Of a DNA stretch of 64,000 bases, positions 25,661-34,281 are shown in pieces. The stretch's first letter is position 1; each line of letters begins with the position of its first letter. The position numbers were made by a program, and so were the translations under genes. Below the pieces are notes generated by a model, which searched no databases, had not been told where the DNA came from, and was given only the letters and a program-made list of their open reading frames with translations. Location of the stretch: assembly GCF_032586175.1 (NCBI RefSeq), contig NZ_JAWHTE010000008.1:124001-188000 (forward strand), read 5' to 3'. Source of the stretch: Ovoidimarina sediminis. GTDB lineage: Bacteria > Pseudomonadota > Alphaproteobacteria > Rhodobacterales > Rhodobacteraceae.

Positions 25661-26200
25661 TCAGGAAGGACGCGCGTGATCGTGGCAAATCAGGTGCGAT
25701 TCCGCCTCGGACAGCCCGGCATCGTGGAAGGCGCAATGACGCCCCGCGTCCCCGCGCAAATGATGGCGGCAGGTGTGGCACTGGCCGAAGCCCGGTGCGC
25801 CCGTGGCCCGGAGCACACCGTCAAGAAGATGCTGGAGCGTGAAGCTTGCAATCGCCCTGTCCTGAGGCCCGAAATCGGCAAGCGCGATGGCCAGCGCGCC
25901 TTCCTGCTCCAGCGCGAATTTCCCCTTCTCCGTAAGGGCATAGGATACCGACCGGCGATCCCCCTCGGGGATGCTGGCGGTGAGATGACGCTTGGCGGCG
26001 AGCGCCTTCAGCGTCTGCGAGACGGTGCCCCGCGTGGCCCCCAGATAGGCGGTGGCGGCCGATGGCGTGCGGGAAAACCGGTTGGCGCGGGAGAGGTAAT
26101 CGAGCGCCGCGCGCTGGGTGGCCGTGAGGCCCCCGAAACGCCCGGCAGACCCGATCAGGCGGGCCATCCGGGTGACGGTGGAGAGAAGCGGATCAGGCAT
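25661..26200 (-). CDS. MarR-family transcriptional regulator with a Cys/His-rich C-terminus
   Basis: A winged-helix regulator of 179 residues from the ATG at 26200 (a TTG two codons earlier is also open). The DNA-binding domain spans about residues 25-95: SAATAYLGATRGTVSQTLKAL is the helix-turn-helix and EGDRRSVSYALTEKG the wing. The last 50 residues are unusual for MarR: CHTCRHHLRGDAGRHCAFHDAG and then HLICHDH provide several Cys and His that could bind a metal. Three near-identical 19-bp palindromes lie directly upstream, so autoregulation is likely. Confidence 0.85.
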   Translation of the reverse strand: MPDPLLSTVTRMARLIGSAGRFGGLTATQRAALDYLSRANRFSRTPSAATAYLGATRGTVSQTLKALAAKRHLTASIPEGDRRSVSYALTEKGKFALEQEGALAIALADFGPQDRAIASFTLQHLLDGVLRATGAPGFGQCHTCRHHLRGDAGRHCAFHDAGLSEAESHLICHDHARPS

Positions 26201-26208
26201 CCGCAAAG

Positions 26209-26227
26209 TAGTAGCGAGTCGCTATTA
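26209..26227. promoter_or_regulatory. MarR-gene operator, site 1
   Basis: TAGTAGCGAGTCGCTATTA, a 19-base palindrome centred on a single G with one arm mismatch. It begins nine bases before the MarR ATG, so a bound protein would cover the ribosome site or early transcript start. Confidence 0.65.
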
Positions 26228-26236
26228 ACAACCGGT

Positions 26237-26255
26237 TAGTGTCGAGTCGCTACTA
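26237..26255. promoter_or_regulatory. MarR-gene operator, site 2
   Basis: TAGTGTCGAGTCGCTACTA, same architecture as site 1. The centre-to-centre distance from site 1 is 28 bases. Confidence 0.65.
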
Positions 26256-26271
26256 TCCAGGACCGGCGAGA

Positions 26272-26290
26272 TAGTAGCGAGTCGACACTA
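26272..26290. promoter_or_regulatory. MarR-gene operator, site 3
   Basis: TAGTAGCGAGTCGACACTA, same architecture. The centre is 35 bases from site 2. It lies 20 bases beyond the stop of the GMC oxidoreductase gene, which reads towards it. Confidence 0.65.
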
Positions 26291-26309
26291 TCCCGGCGCG
26301 GGAGCCCGT

Positions 26310-27887
26310 TCAGACGCGGCCCCGGATCAGATCGGCGGCCCTTTCGGCGACCATGATCGTCGGCGCGTTGGTGTTCGACGACGGCACGTTCGGGATCACG
26401 GATGCATCCACGATCCGGAGGCCCGAAAGGCCGCGCAGCCGCAGATCGGGGGTGACGACGGCCATGTCATCCTCGCCCATCCGGCAGGTGCCGACCGGGT
26501 GGTGATCGGTTTTCGCCATGCGGTGCGCGTAGGCCACGAGCGCCGCGCGGCCGGTGGCGTCGGGGCCGGGCAGAACCTCGCGCCGGAGCCAGGGCTTCAG
26601 CGGCGCGGCCCCCATGATCTCGCGCGCAACTTCCAGCGCGCGGAGCGAGGCGTCGAGATCTTCCGGTTCCGCCCAGTAATTCGGATCGATCAGCGGCGCC
26701 GCCTTCGGATCGGCGGCGGCGAGGCGCACGGTGCCGCGCGAGCGGGGGCGGAGGTAGGCGGAGTTGAGCGTGACGCCCGCGCCGTCGATCTTCGCGATGC
26801 CCTTTTCGATGCCGGAGCCGAGACCGAGATGGAACTGGATGTCGGGCCAGCCATCGGATTCGCCGGTGTACCAGAAGCCCCCCGTTTCGAAGAGCGAGGA
26901 GGCGGCGGGGCCGCGTTTCGTGAGGATGTATTGCAGACCGGCGCGCAGCGTGCGGTCGGGCCTGTCCCAGCCGTCATAGCTGTGCGGGCCGGTGCATTCC
27001 CAGATCGTGCAGAGATTGACGTGATCCTGCAGGTTCCGGCCCACGCCCGGAAGATCGTGGCGGATGCCGATGCCCAGGGCGCCGAGATCGTCGGCCGGGC
27101 CGATGCCGGAGCGGAGGAGGAGCGCCGGCGAGCCGATGGCGCCTGCCGAAAGGATCACCTCGCGGTCGGCGTGAACGGAGGTTTCGCCGCCCTTCGTGCG
27201 GTAGGTGAGCCCGGTGACGCGGCCGTTTTCGACCATGAGGGTGCCCACCTGGGCGTGGGTGACGAGGGTGAGATTGGGCCGCGTGAGGGCGGGGTGCAGG
27301 AAGGCCCGCGCGGTGGAGGAACGGCGGACGTTCCTTTGCGTGAGCTGGTAATAGCCCGCGCCCTCCTGCGCCGCGCCGTTGAAATCGGGGTTGCGGGGGA
27401 GGCCCGTGGCTTCGGCGGCGGCGATGTAGGCCTCGGCAATCGGGAGCGCGCCTTTCGGGTCGGAGACGCCCAGGGGGCCGCCTTTCGCGTGAAAGGCGTT
27501 CTCAAACCGTTCGTTGTCTTCGGAGCGCTTGAAATAGGGCAGGACATCGGCCCAGCCCCAGCCCGGGATGCCCCAGCCGTCATAGTCGCGGGGATTGCCG
27601 CGGGCGTAGAGCTGGGCGTTGATCGAGGAACCGCCGCCGATCACGCGGGCCTGGGTGTACCAGAGGCGGCGGCCGCCGAGATGTTTCTGCGGCACGGTTT
27701 CCCAGCCCCAGGAGGCCATGCCCTTCGTCATCTTCGCGAAGCCCGCGGGGATGTGGAAGAGCGGGTGCCTGTCGCGCCCGCCCGCTTCGAGGAGGAGGAC
27801 GCGGGTGCCCGGATCTTCGGAAAGCCGCGCGGCGAGGACGGCGCCTGCCGAGCCGCCGCCCGCGATGATGTAATCCCACCCGGGCAT
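26310..27887 (-). CDS. GMC-family oxidoreductase (choline/alcohol dehydrogenase-like)
   Basis: A 525-residue FAD-dependent alcohol oxidoreductase. The ADP-binding motif is IIAGGGSAGAVLAARLSE, the GMC signature RVIGGGSSINAQLYARG, and the catalytic His lies in HPVGTCRMG near the C-terminus. The ATG at 27887 starts eight bases after the stop of the ABC ATPase gene; the longer frame to 28013 lies inside that gene. As the last gene of the sugar-transport operon it most likely oxidises the imported sugar or polyol. Confidence 0.92.
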   Translation of the reverse strand: MPGWDYIIAGGGSAGAVLAARLSEDPGTRVLLLEAGGRDRHPLFHIPAGFAKMTKGMASWGWETVPQKHLGGRRLWYTQARVIGGGSSINAQLYARGNPRDYDGWGIPGWGWADVLPYFKRSEDNERFENAFHAKGGPLGVSDPKGALPIAEAYIAAAEATGLPRNPDFNGAAQEGAGYYQLTQRNVRRSSTARAFLHPALTRPNLTLVTHAQVGTLMVENGRVTGLTYRTKGGETSVHADREVILSAGAIGSPALLLRSGIGPADDLGALGIGIRHDLPGVGRNLQDHVNLCTIWECTGPHSYDGWDRPDRTLRAGLQYILTKRGPAASSLFETGGFWYTGESDGWPDIQFHLGLGSGIEKGIAKIDGAGVTLNSAYLRPRSRGTVRLAAADPKAAPLIDPNYWAEPEDLDASLRALEVAREIMGAAPLKPWLRREVLPGPDATGRAALVAYAHRMAKTDHHPVGTCRMGEDDMAVVTPDLRLRGLSGLRIVDASVIPNVPSSNTNAPTIMVAERAADLIRGRV

Positions 27888-27895
27888 GGCCGGGG

Positions 27896-29008
27896 TCAGG
27901 CGATCCGGTCTTCGGTTTTGGGATCGAAGGGGATCGCCTTTTCCATGTTGATCGCGAGGTCGACCGTCTGGCCCGCCTTCACATCGGCGTCGGCGCGCAG
28001 GCGGGCGATGCAATCCTTGCCGCCGAGGGACGTGGTGGCGAAGGTATCGGAGCCCGCGGGTTCGGTGACGTCGATCTTCGCGGAAATGGTTTCGACATGG
28101 GTGGAATGGCGATCGGCGCCGTCGGGATCGGTGATCGCCTCTGGCCGGATGCCGAGGATGATGTTCTGCCCGTCATAGGCGCGGAGCGCCGCGCCCGGGT
28201 TGGCGAAGGCGAGGCGGATCGACCCGCCCTCTTTCGCGATCTCGGCGTGGACGGCGGTGTCGGAGACCACGACCTTCGCGGGCAAGAGGTTCATCGACGG
28301 CGAGCCCATGAAGGAGGCGACGAAGATGTTGGCGGGCGTGTCGTAGATTTCCTTCGGCGAGCCGAGCTGCTGGACATAGCCGCCGTTCATCACCGCGATG
28401 CGGGTGGATAGCGTCATCGCCTCGATCTGATCGTGGGTGACGTAGACGATGGTGGTGCCGAGGTTCTGGTGCAGTTTCTTGATCTCGGTCCGCATGTCGA
28501 CGCGGAGCTTGGCGTCGAGGTTCGACAGCGGTTCGTCGAAGAGGAAGACATCGGGGTTGCGGACAAGCGCGCGGCCCATGGCGACGCGCTGGCGCTGGCC
28601 GCCGGAAAGCTGGCCGGGCTTGCGATCGAGAAGCTGCTTGATCTGCAGCATCTCGGCCACCTCGTTCATCGCCTTGTCGCGTTCGGGTTTCGGGACGCCG
28701 TGCATCTCGAGCCCGAAGGTGATGTTCTGGCCCACGGTCATGTTGGGGTAGAGCGCGTAGGACTGGAACACCATGGCGATGTTGCGCTTCGAGGGGTGAA
28801 CGCCGTTCATCGGCACGCCCTTGATCGCGATTTCGCCGGTGGTGATGTCTTCGAGCCCCGCGATCATGTTGAGAAGCGTGGACTTGCCGCAGCCCGACGG
28901 GCCGACGAGGACGAGGAATTCGCCTTCCTCGACGGAGATGTCGACCTTGTGGAGAACCTCGACCGCGCCGTAGGACTTGGTTGCGTTGTTGATGTCGAGA
29001 AAACCCAT
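27896..29008 (-). CDS. carbohydrate ABC transporter ATP-binding protein (UgpC/MalK type)
   Basis: A 370-residue ATPase. Walker A is GPSGCGKST, the signature LSGGQRQRVAMGRA, Walker B DVFLFDEPLSNLDAK, followed by the switch His in YVTHDQ. The C-terminal ~130 residues form the OB-type regulatory domain of MalK-like ATPases. It lies four bases after the permease gene. With the two permeases and the binding protein it forms a full importer for a sugar or polyol. Confidence 0.95.
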   Translation of the reverse strand: MGFLDINNATKSYGAVEVLHKVDISVEEGEFLVLVGPSGCGKSTLLNMIAGLEDITTGEIAIKGVPMNGVHPSKRNIAMVFQSYALYPNMTVGQNITFGLEMHGVPKPERDKAMNEVAEMLQIKQLLDRKPGQLSGGQRQRVAMGRALVRNPDVFLFDEPLSNLDAKLRVDMRTEIKKLHQNLGTTIVYVTHDQIEAMTLSTRIAVMNGGYVQQLGSPKEIYDTPANIFVASFMGSPSMNLLPAKVVVSDTAVHAEIAKEGGSIRLAFANPGAALRAYDGQNIILGIRPEAITDPDGADRHSTHVETISAKIDVTEPAGSDTFATTSLGGKDCIARLRADADVKAGQTVDLAINMEKAIPFDPKTEDRIA

Positions 29009-29012
29009 GGTC

Positions 29013-29894
29013 TTATCCCTTGACTGAGCCGGCCATGAGGCCGCGGACGAAGTAGCGGCCCGCCACGATGTAGACGAGAAGCGTGGGGAGCGCGGCGAGG
29101 ATCGCGCCGGCGAAGTGGACGTTGTATTCCTTCACGCCGGTGGAGGAGGACACGAGGTTGTTGAGCGCCACGGTCATCGGCTGGCTGTCGAAATCGGCAA
29201 AGGAGGCGCCGAAGAGGAAATCGTTCCAGATATTGGTGAACTGCCAGATGACGCAGACGACGATGATGGGCCCGGACGACGGCAGCATGATGCGCCAGAA
29301 GATGCGGAAGAAGCCGGCGCCGTCGATCTGGGCGGCGCGGACGAGTTCGGTCGGGAAGGCCGCATAGTAGTTGCGGAAGTAGAGGGTCGAGAAGCCGATG
29401 CCGTAGACCACGTGGACGAGGACGAGGCCCGGGGTGGAGCCCGCGAGGCCGGTGAGGCCGAGGACGCGGGCCATCGGGATCAGGACCATCTGGAAGGGGA
29501 TGAAGCAGGCAAAGAGCATCAGACCGTAAAGGATCTTGTCGCCCCGGAAGCTCCATTTCGTGAGGACGTAGCCGTTGAGCGCGCCGAGGATCGTGGAGAT
29601 CGCCACGGCGGGCACGACCATCTTGATCGAGTTCCAGAAGTACGGCTTCAGCCCGGTGGGTTCGACCCCGATCTGGGCGGTGGACCAGGCGGCGAGCCAG
29701 GGCTCGATCGTCCAGACCTTCGGAAGCGCCATCATGTTGCCGCCGGTGATTTCCGACAAAGGCTTCAGCGAGTTCGCCACCATGACGAAGAGCGGCAGAA
29801 GGTAGAACAGCGCGAAGAGCAGGAGGAAGAGATAGATCAGCGTGCGCGTGAAGCGGTTGGTGCGGATCGCGGTGTCTGTGGAAGCGATGGCCAT
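29013..29894 (-). CDS. carbohydrate ABC transporter permease (MalG type)
   Basis: A 293-residue inner-membrane permease with six predicted helices. The coupling EAA motif region reads ELVRAAQIDGAGFFRIFWRI. The start overlaps the stop of the MalF-type gene as TGATG at 29892-29896, so they are translated together. Confidence 0.93.
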   Translation of the reverse strand: MAIASTDTAIRTNRFTRTLIYLFLLLFALFYLLPLFVMVANSLKPLSEITGGNMMALPKVWTIEPWLAAWSTAQIGVEPTGLKPYFWNSIKMVVPAVAISTILGALNGYVLTKWSFRGDKILYGLMLFACFIPFQMVLIPMARVLGLTGLAGSTPGLVLVHVVYGIGFSTLYFRNYYAAFPTELVRAAQIDGAGFFRIFWRIMLPSSGPIIVVCVIWQFTNIWNDFLFGASFADFDSQPMTVALNNLVSSSTGVKEYNVHFAGAILAALPTLLVYIVAGRYFVRGLMAGSVKG

Positions 29895-30820
29895 CAGTTC
29901 CGCTCCTTCAGCTCTGCATAGAGATAGGGGATCATGATCGCCGCGATCGTCATCAGCATGATGACCGCCGAGGAAGCACCGATCCCCATCTGGTTGCGCG
30001 AGAAGGTGTAGGAATACATGAAGGTCGCCGGCAGTTCGGTGGCCCTGCCCGGGCCGCCGCCCGTCAGCGCGATGACGAGGTCATAGCTTTTGATCGCGAG
30101 GTGCGAGAGGATGACGAAGGCCGACAGGAACGCGGGCCGCAGCTGTGGGATGATGATCCGGCGGTAAAGCTGCCAGTTCGAGGCCCCGTCCATCTGCGCG
30201 GCCTTCAGGATCTCGTTGTCGATGCCGCGCAGGCCCGCGAGGAACATCGCCATGGTGAAGCCCGAGGATTGCCAGACCGCGGCGATTACCACGGTGTAGA
30301 TCGCCATGTCGCGGTTCTTGATCCAGTCGAAGGCGAAGCTTTCCCAGCCCCAGAGATGCATGGTGTTCTCGATGCCGATGCCCGGATCGAGCATCCATTT
30401 CCACGCCGTGCCGGTGACGATGAACGACAGCGCCATCGGGTAGAGGTAGATCGGCCTGAGGAGCCCTTCGCCGCGGATCTTCTGATCGAGGAAGATCGCC
30501 AGAAGAAGCCCGATCAGCGTGCAGATCACGATGTAGAGCGTGGCGAAGATCGCGAGGTTGGTGACCGAGATCGTCCAGTGCGAGAGGCGGAAAAGCTTGT
30601 CGTAGTTTTCCCAGCCGACCCAGCCGTAGGAAGGCAGGATCCGGCTATCGGTGAAGCTGAGATAGATCGTGAAGAGGATGAAGCCGTAAACGAAGACGAA
30701 GATCAGCGCCACGGAGGGCGAGAGTACGAGCTTCGGTATCCAGTTCTGGAGTTTCGTGCGGAAATCGACGTCGCCCTTGGCGCGGATCTCCGGCCGCACT
30801 TGTGCGTTGGCCAGGCTCAT
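29894..30820 (-). CDS. carbohydrate ABC transporter permease (MalF type)
   Basis: A 308-residue permease with six helices. The EAA-loop segment is EILKAAQMDGASNWQLYRRI. The ATG at 30820 is preceded by GGGAG and gives a normal N-terminus; an upstream frame to 30877 is ignored. A strong hairpin lies between it and the binding-protein gene, as in many maltose-type operons where the binding protein is made in excess. Confidence 0.93.
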   Translation of the reverse strand: MSLANAQVRPEIRAKGDVDFRTKLQNWIPKLVLSPSVALIFVFVYGFILFTIYLSFTDSRILPSYGWVGWENYDKLFRLSHWTISVTNLAIFATLYIVICTLIGLLLAIFLDQKIRGEGLLRPIYLYPMALSFIVTGTAWKWMLDPGIGIENTMHLWGWESFAFDWIKNRDMAIYTVVIAAVWQSSGFTMAMFLAGLRGIDNEILKAAQMDGASNWQLYRRIIIPQLRPAFLSAFVILSHLAIKSYDLVIALTGGGPGRATELPATFMYSYTFSRNQMGIGASSAVIMLMTIAAIMIPYLYAELKERN

Positions 30821-30860
30821 GAGCCGCTCCCCCTTCGGTCTGTCCCTGTTGGCTTTAGGT

Positions 30861-30891
30861 TGTCCGCGGGCGGGCACGCCGCCCGCGGACA
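30861..30891 (-). terminator. 13-bp hairpin between binding-protein and permease genes
   Basis: Perfect stem TGTCCGCGGGCGG / CCGCCCGCGGACA with the five-base loop GCACG, 20 bases past the binding-protein stop. There is no T-run, so it is more likely an RNA-stabilising or attenuating stem that lowers permease expression relative to the binding protein. That function is known for the intergenic region of E. coli malEF; here it is inferred. Confidence 0.7.
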
Positions 30892-30910
30892 GATCTTTCG
30901 CGGATCGCTC

Positions 30911-32161
30911 TTACTGGGCGATCTCGACGGCTGTCACCAGCTCATCAACGGCGGTTTCGCTGTCGTATTCGCCGTTGAAATGCGCGGTCACGACGTCATA
31001 GACGGCGTTCTTGACCGCAGCAGGCGCGGCGTGGCCATGGGCCATCGAGCCGAAGAGGTTGCCCGACGACGCCGCGGCGGCGAGATCGGCCATGCCCTTC
31101 TTGCCGCAATCGTCGAAGGCTTCGTTCGGCACGTCGGTGCGCGCGGGCACGGAGCCCTTCACCACGTTGAAGGCCGACTGGAAGGACGGCGAGAGGATTG
31201 CCGAAGCAAGCGCAGACTGTTCGGCCGAAACCGAACCGCCCTGGTCGAACATCATGAACTGGTCGGCGTTGAAGGTGACCTGATCCTGCGTGCCCGGGAA
31301 GCGGAAGCAGAGGAAATCCTCGCCCGGCACCTTGTTGGCATTCAGGAATTCGCCCTTCGCCCAGTCGCCCATCATCTGGAAGCCCGCTTCGCCGTTGATG
31401 ACCATGGCGGTGGCGAGGTTCCAGTCGCGGCCCGAGAAGTTTTCATCCACATGATCGCGGATGAAGGCCATGCGATCGAAGGCTTCCTTCATGGTGTCGG
31501 AACCCAGCGCCTCGGGATCGAGATCGATGAAGGCCGACTTGTAGAAGTCGGGGCCACCGGTGGACATCACGACCGCGTCGAAGATCGTGGCATCCTGCCA
31601 GGCCTGGCCGCCATGGGCGATCGGGGTGATCCCGGCTTCTTTGAGCGTGTGGGCGGCGGCCTTGAACTCTTCCCAGGTGGTGGGCACGGCGATGCCGTGT
31701 TCGTCGAGCACGGCCTTGTTGGCCCAGACCCAGTTCGTCGAGTGGACGTTGACGGGGGCCGAAACCCACTTGCCATCGACCTTCGCGAAGGCCTTGAGCG
31801 CGTCGGGAACGACCGCATCCCAGCCTTCCTTGGCGGCGGTTTCGTTCAGGTCGGCGAGCGCGCCCTGACCGGCCCAGTCGAGGATGTCGAAGCCGAGGCC
31901 CTGCACCGCGGTCGGCGCGTTGCCGGCCGTGACGCGGGCACGCAGCACCGTCATCGCCTGTTCGCCGCCGCCGCCGGCGACCGGCATATCCTGCCAGCCG
32001 ATGCCCTGGCCTTCGAGATCCTGCTTGAGCACGTTGAGCGCCGCGGCTTCACCGCCGGACGTCCACCAGTGCAGAACCTCAACATCGGCCGCCTGGGCCA
32101 TACCTGCGGACAGGGCCAGAGCGGCCACGGTCAGCTTCAATCCCTTGAGGGGTTTTGTCAT
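30911..32161 (-). CDS. extracellular sugar-binding protein of the ABC transporter
   Basis: A 416-residue periplasmic solute-binding protein (family 1 type). It has a Sec signal peptide with an n-region MTKPLKGLK, a hydrophobic core, and a likely cleavage after MAQA. The mature start ADVEVLHWWTSGGEAAAL is typical of glucose/mannose or sugar-polyol binding proteins of this group. The ATG at 32161 follows GGAGG; the four-codon extension upstream is not needed. It is the first gene of the operon and sits under a LacI-type operator. Confidence 0.93.
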   Translation of the reverse strand: MTKPLKGLKLTVAALALSAGMAQAADVEVLHWWTSGGEAAALNVLKQDLEGQGIGWQDMPVAGGGGEQAMTVLRARVTAGNAPTAVQGLGFDILDWAGQGALADLNETAAKEGWDAVVPDALKAFAKVDGKWVSAPVNVHSTNWVWANKAVLDEHGIAVPTTWEEFKAAAHTLKEAGITPIAHGGQAWQDATIFDAVVMSTGGPDFYKSAFIDLDPEALGSDTMKEAFDRMAFIRDHVDENFSGRDWNLATAMVINGEAGFQMMGDWAKGEFLNANKVPGEDFLCFRFPGTQDQVTFNADQFMMFDQGGSVSAEQSALASAILSPSFQSAFNVVKGSVPARTDVPNEAFDDCGKKGMADLAAAASSGNLFGSMAHGHAAPAAVKNAVYDVVTAHFNGEYDSETAVDELVTAVEIAQ

Positions 32162-32186
32162 CGCATCCTCCACGTTGCGTATGTTT

Positions 32187-32202
32187 GTAACCGTATGGTT
32201 AC
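32187..32202. promoter_or_regulatory. GTAACC-N4-GGTTAC palindrome, copy 2
   Basis: Perfect arms around GTAT, 26 bases upstream of the binding-protein start codon and five bases from the LacI-type operator. It is identical in arms and gap to the site at 25359-25374. Confidence 0.6.
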
Positions 32203-32206
32203 TTGT

Positions 32207-32220
32207 TTATAACGTTATAA
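32207..32220. promoter_or_regulatory. LacI-family operator
   Basis: TTATAACGTTATAA, a perfect 14-base palindrome with the central CG typical of LacI/GalR-family operators. It lies between the divergent binding-protein operon and the LacI-family gene, so the regulator encoded at 32365 is the obvious ligand-responsive binder. Confidence 0.75.
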
Positions 32221-32364
32221 ATACTGTATATGTCAAGAACGGCTTTCAGGGAACATCAAAAATCAATCGTCCGTCAACATATGTTTGCGCTAACGAAATC
32301 AGTATGCAAAGCGCTTTGGCGGCCCCTGCCCCGCACGCGGCGCGGATGAGGGCGGGCGGCTGAG

Positions 32365-33390
32365 ATGAGCGATGCGCGCGAATCACTCCGCCTTGCCAGG
32401 AAGCCCACGCAGCGCACTATTGCCGAGATCACCGGGCTTGCCGTGACGACCGTGTCGCGGGCGCTGGCGGGGGACGAGAAGATCGCCGAACGCACCCGGG
32501 CGCAGGTGGCGGAGGTGGCGCGCGAGATCGGCTATGTGCCCGACCGGGCGGCGCAGCGCCTGCGCACGGGCCGGTCGAACGTGATCGCGCTGGTGCTGGA
32601 TCCGCACAGCGAGATCCTGGGGTTTTCGTCGTCGATGATCAGCGGGATCAGCGGGGTTCTGCATGACACGACGTTTCACCTGGTTCTGATGCAATACGCG
32701 ATCGACGAGCCGCCGATGGACCCGATCCGGCGGATCGTGCGGAACCGGCTGGCCGATGGGCTGATCCTCGCGCGGACCGAGCCGCAGGACCCGCGGGTGG
32801 CCTACCTGATGCGCACCGGGTTTCCCTTCGTGACCCACGGGCGGACGGAGATGGCGGCGCATCCCTGGCTGGATTACGACAACGCCGCCTTCGCGCGGAT
32901 GGCGGTGGAGCGGCTGGTGGGCGCGGGGCGGCGGCGGCTGGCGCTGGTGGCGCCGGCGCCGAAATACAGCTTCAATGCCCATATGCGCGAGGGGTTTCGC
33001 GCGGCGGTGGCGGCGCACGGGGTGACGGGGCTGGTGGCGCAGGGCTTTACCATCCACGACACGCCCGGGGCGATCACCTGCGGGGTGCGGGAGATGGCGC
33101 AGGGGGCGGAGGCGCCGGACGGCTGGATCTGCCCCGGCGAGATCGCGGCGATGGCCGTGCAGGCGGGGCTGACCGATTGCGGGCAGGTGATCGGGCGGGA
33201 CGTGGACCTGGTGGCGAAGCAGACCTCGGAGGTGGGGAACCTGTTTCGCCCGCGGCTGACCGCGATCTACGAGGATATCGAGGAGGCGGGGCGGCGGCTG
33301 GCGCAGCTTTTGCTGGCGCGGATCCGGGGGGAGGACCCCGCGGCGCTGCATCACCTGCAGATCCCGGTCTGGGCGGGGGAGGACGGATGA
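32365..33390 (+). CDS. LacI-family transcriptional regulator
   Basis: A 341-residue regulator. The N-terminal helix-turn-helix reads TIAEITGLAVTTVSRALAG with the hinge-helix region AAQRLRTGRSN. The rest is the periplasmic-binding-protein-like sensor, beginning VIALVLDPHSEI. It is divergent from the sugar transport operon and its likely operator lies between them. The stop overlaps the start of the uronate dehydrogenase gene as ATGA, so regulator and enzyme are coupled. Confidence 0.93.
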   Translation: MSDARESLRLARKPTQRTIAEITGLAVTTVSRALAGDEKIAERTRAQVAEVAREIGYVPDRAAQRLRTGRSNVIALVLDPHSEILGFSSSMISGISGVLHDTTFHLVLMQYAIDEPPMDPIRRIVRNRLADGLILARTEPQDPRVAYLMRTGFPFVTHGRTEMAAHPWLDYDNAAFARMAVERLVGAGRRRLALVAPAPKYSFNAHMREGFRAAVAAHGVTGLVAQGFTIHDTPGAITCGVREMAQGAEAPDGWICPGEIAAMAVQAGLTDCGQVIGRDVDLVAKQTSEVGNLFRPRLTAIYEDIEEAGRRLAQLLLARIRGEDPAALHHLQIPVWAGEDG

Positions 33391-34202
33391 AACGGCTGTT
33401 GATTACCGGCGCGGGCGGCGGGATCGGGCGCGAGGCGCGCGGCGCGCTGGCGCCCCTGGCGGAGACGCTGCGGCTGAGCGACGTGGTGGATCTGGGTGAG
33501 GCCGGAGCGAACGAGGAGATCGTGACCGCCGATATCGGGGATGCGGCGGCGGTGGAGGCACTGATGGAGGGCGTGGACGGGGTGGTGCACCTGGGCGGGG
33601 TGAGCGTCGAGGATGCGATCGACCCGATCCTGCATGCCAATGTGCGGGGGGTGTACAACCTGTACGAGGCCGCGCGGATGCATGGGCGGCGGCCGCGGAT
33701 CATCTTCGCCTCGTCGAACCATGCGATCGGGTTTCATCCGGTGACGGAACGGCTTGATGCCGACAGCGTGCCGATCGCCGACAGCCTTTACGGCGCCTCG
33801 AAGGTGTGGGGGGAGCAGATCGCGCTGATCTACTGGCACAAGTTCGGGATCGAGAGCTTGCGGATCAGGATCGGATCGGTGTTTCCTGAACCGAAGGACC
33901 GGCGGATGCTGTCGACCTGGATGAGCTATCGCGATTTCTTCTCGCTGATCCGGCGGGCCTTCATGGTGCCGGCGCTGGGCTGCCCCGTCGTTTATGGCGC
34001 GTCGGACAATTCCGCCGGGTGGTGGGACAATTCGAAGACCGGGTTCCTGGGCTGGCGGCCACAGGACAGCGCGGACAGGTGGCGCGCGGAGAAGGAGGAC
34101 GGGGCCCCGCCGGGCGATGGCGAGGATCCGGCGGTGAAATACCAGGGCGGGGGCTTTGCGAAGGCGGGGATCATGCGGACGCCCCGGACGGGCGGAGGCT
34201 AA
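33387..34202 (+). CDS. udh: uronate dehydrogenase (NAD-dependent)
   Basis: Extended SDR of 271 residues that oxidises galacturonate or glucuronate to the aldarolactone. The cofactor motif is TGAGGGIGRE, followed by VVHLGGVSVED, FASSNHAIGF and the catalytic YGASK. The late segments MLSTWMSYRDF, CPVVYGAS and GWWDNSKTGFLGW agree well with what I know of the Agrobacterium Udh. It is translationally coupled to the LacI gene. This suggests that the adjacent transporter imports uronic acids or a related sugar. Confidence 0.88.
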   Translation: MKRLLITGAGGGIGREARGALAPLAETLRLSDVVDLGEAGANEEIVTADIGDAAAVEALMEGVDGVVHLGGVSVEDAIDPILHANVRGVYNLYEAARMHGRRPRIIFASSNHAIGFHPVTERLDADSVPIADSLYGASKVWGEQIALIYWHKFGIESLRIRIGSVFPEPKDRRMLSTWMSYRDFFSLIRRAFMVPALGCPVVYGASDNSAGWWDNSKTGFLGWRPQDSADRWRAEKEDGAPPGDGEDPAVKYQGGGFAKAGIMRTPRTGGG

Positions 34203-34281
34203 AACCCTTGGACGGGGGCCGAGCCCTCACGCTAAGAAGGGGCACCCCGAAACCCGACAAAAAACACGCTGGGGCACCCGT

